A stretch of 32,638 nucleotides of DNA from JBFWVD01 sp050246915 (lineage in GTDB: Bacteria > Actinomycetota > Acidimicrobiia > Acidimicrobiales > Ilumatobacteraceae), in NCBI GenBank assembly GCA_050246915.1, contig JBFWVD010000053.1, positions 1-32,638 of the forward strand, in the 5' to 3' direction. Made by a program: the position numbers and the translations under genes. Shown here piece by piece: positions 32,265 through 32,638 of this stretch; within the stretch, counting starts at the first letter, position 1, and the number at the start of each line of letters is the position of its first letter. The notes beneath the pieces are model-generated. The model was not told the DNA's origin and did no database searches. It saw only the letters and a program-made list of their open reading frames with translations.

Positions 32265-32461
32265 CGACGAGCACTGGGCTGAGTCGCCTCGTCTCCTTTC
32301 TGGGTCGCTGTCGGATTGGTCCGGTGTCGCCGCATCGCTGCGGTGTTCACGTGGTGGTGCTCATGGTGTGGTGTGGCCTTTCGGGCCGGGTGCGTGTTCT
32401 GTTCCGTGTTGCTGTTCTCGTGTTGCCGGTGTTGCGGCGCCGTTGCCGCTGACCGGACTTC
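32265..32461 (-). other. Transcribed spacer between mraZ and rsmH, C-rich and without TA steps
   Basis: No supportable gene. The minus-strand sense is A/C-rich (for example CAACACCGGCAACACGAG); in 32341-32440 I count 41 C against 22 G on that strand. I find no TA dinucleotide anywhere in the 197 bp, so no TANNNT promoter box exists here and rsmH is probably transcribed from mraZ or further upstream. An AAAGGAG at 32299-32293 has no start codon at normal distance. Frames of 64 and 53 codons starting at GTG 32350 and GTG 32274 cross the region but have no coding-like features. Confidence 0.5.
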
Positions 32462-32638
32462 TCAGGCGTCGGCCAACTTGGCCGAGCCCGCTTCGTTACG
32501 GGATCGCCACACGGCGGTGTCCCACAACTCGATGCAGTCGATGACGCCGACGACGGTGACCGCTCCGGTGATGCCGGCATAGGTCCGGAGGTTGGAGGGC
32601 AGAGCGACGCGACCTTGTGAGTCGGGCTTCACCTCAGA
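32462..32638 (-). CDS. mraZ: MraZ, C-terminal part (cut by window edge)
   Basis: The last 58 residues are visible, reading SEVKPDSQGRVALPSNLRT, then YAGITGAVTVVGVIDCIELW and DTAVWRS, before the TGA at 32462-32464. This is the second SpoVT/AbrB-like DNA-binding half of MraZ, with the DxxGRxxLP and E-x-W-D-type elements (here ELWD). Family knowledge: MraZ forms a ring, binds direct repeats in front of its own gene and controls the dcw operon. The binding sites would lie to the right, outside the window. The 345 bp between its stop and the rsmH start is unusually long for this cluster. Confidence 0.93.
   Translation of the reverse strand, partial: SEVKPDSQGRVALPSNLRTYAGITGAVTVVGVIDCIELWDTAVWRSRNEAGSAKLADA

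Noticed and set aside
32347..32580. 77-codon minus-strand frame overlapping the mraZ end
   Set aside because: Out of frame with mraZ, whose C-terminal domain is clearly recognisable; Arg/Thr/Pro-rich composition without features.

Overview
The window is a high-GC, densely packed housekeeping segment from an actinobacterium. Four things point there: a SepF/DivIVA-type division cluster with no ftsA; a MurE carrying the DNPR motif of meso-diaminopimelate-adding enzymes; a clear homologue of Bpa/PafE, the ATP-independent activator of the actinobacterial 20S proteasome; and a eukaryote-like IleRS. Gene order matches two blocks that sit apart in mycobacteria (ileS-lspA-rluD-dnaE, and the dcw cluster through wag31) but are contiguous here. 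I suspect a deep-branching class such as Acidimicrobiia, but that is inference only.

Left part (1-9028). Reading right to left on the minus strand: a DUF167 protein; a DksA/TraR-like protein with a very long Ala/Lys-rich tail and no zinc cysteines; lspA; rluD (4-bp overlaps between the last three); then an alkaline-phosphatase-superfamily hydrolase, Bpa, a membrane GGDEF protein, and the N-terminal half of dnaE, cut by the window edge. One Rrf2-type regulator (5461-5922) lies on the plus strand and converges on rluD.

Centre (9115-14046). ileS is on the plus strand and probably leaderless. It converges, with a 34-bp overlap, on a minus-strand O-antigen-ligase-like membrane protein. Upstream of that is a small secreted protein built from (Ser-Gly-Pro-Val) and Gly/Asn repeats.

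Right part (14156-32638), all minus strand: mraZ (partial) - rsmH - ftsL - ftsI - murE - mraY - murD - ftsW - murG - murC - murB - ftsQ - ftsZ - pgeF - yggS - sepF - yggT - divIVA. Most junctions are ATGA/GTGA/TGATG overlaps or gaps of a few bases, so this is probably one translationally coupled operon making the peptidoglycan precursor (MurB, C, D, E; MraY; MurG), polymerising and cross-linking it (FtsW, FtsI) and placing the septum (FtsZ, SepF, FtsQ, FtsL, DivIVA). murF is absent from its usual place between murE and mraY, and ftsA is absent.

The most interesting non-coding structure is the 345-bp gap between mraZ and rsmH. It has a C-rich, G-poor transcript stretch and then a 24-bp hairpin stem whose only imperfection is a G.U pair in the transcribed orientation. 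The stem buries a GGAGGA ribosome site and the ATG of a 19-codon reading frame that runs across the rsmH start. This looks like a cis-acting switch on the cell-wall operon. No tRNA, rRNA, CRISPR array, insertion sequence or phage gene was seen.
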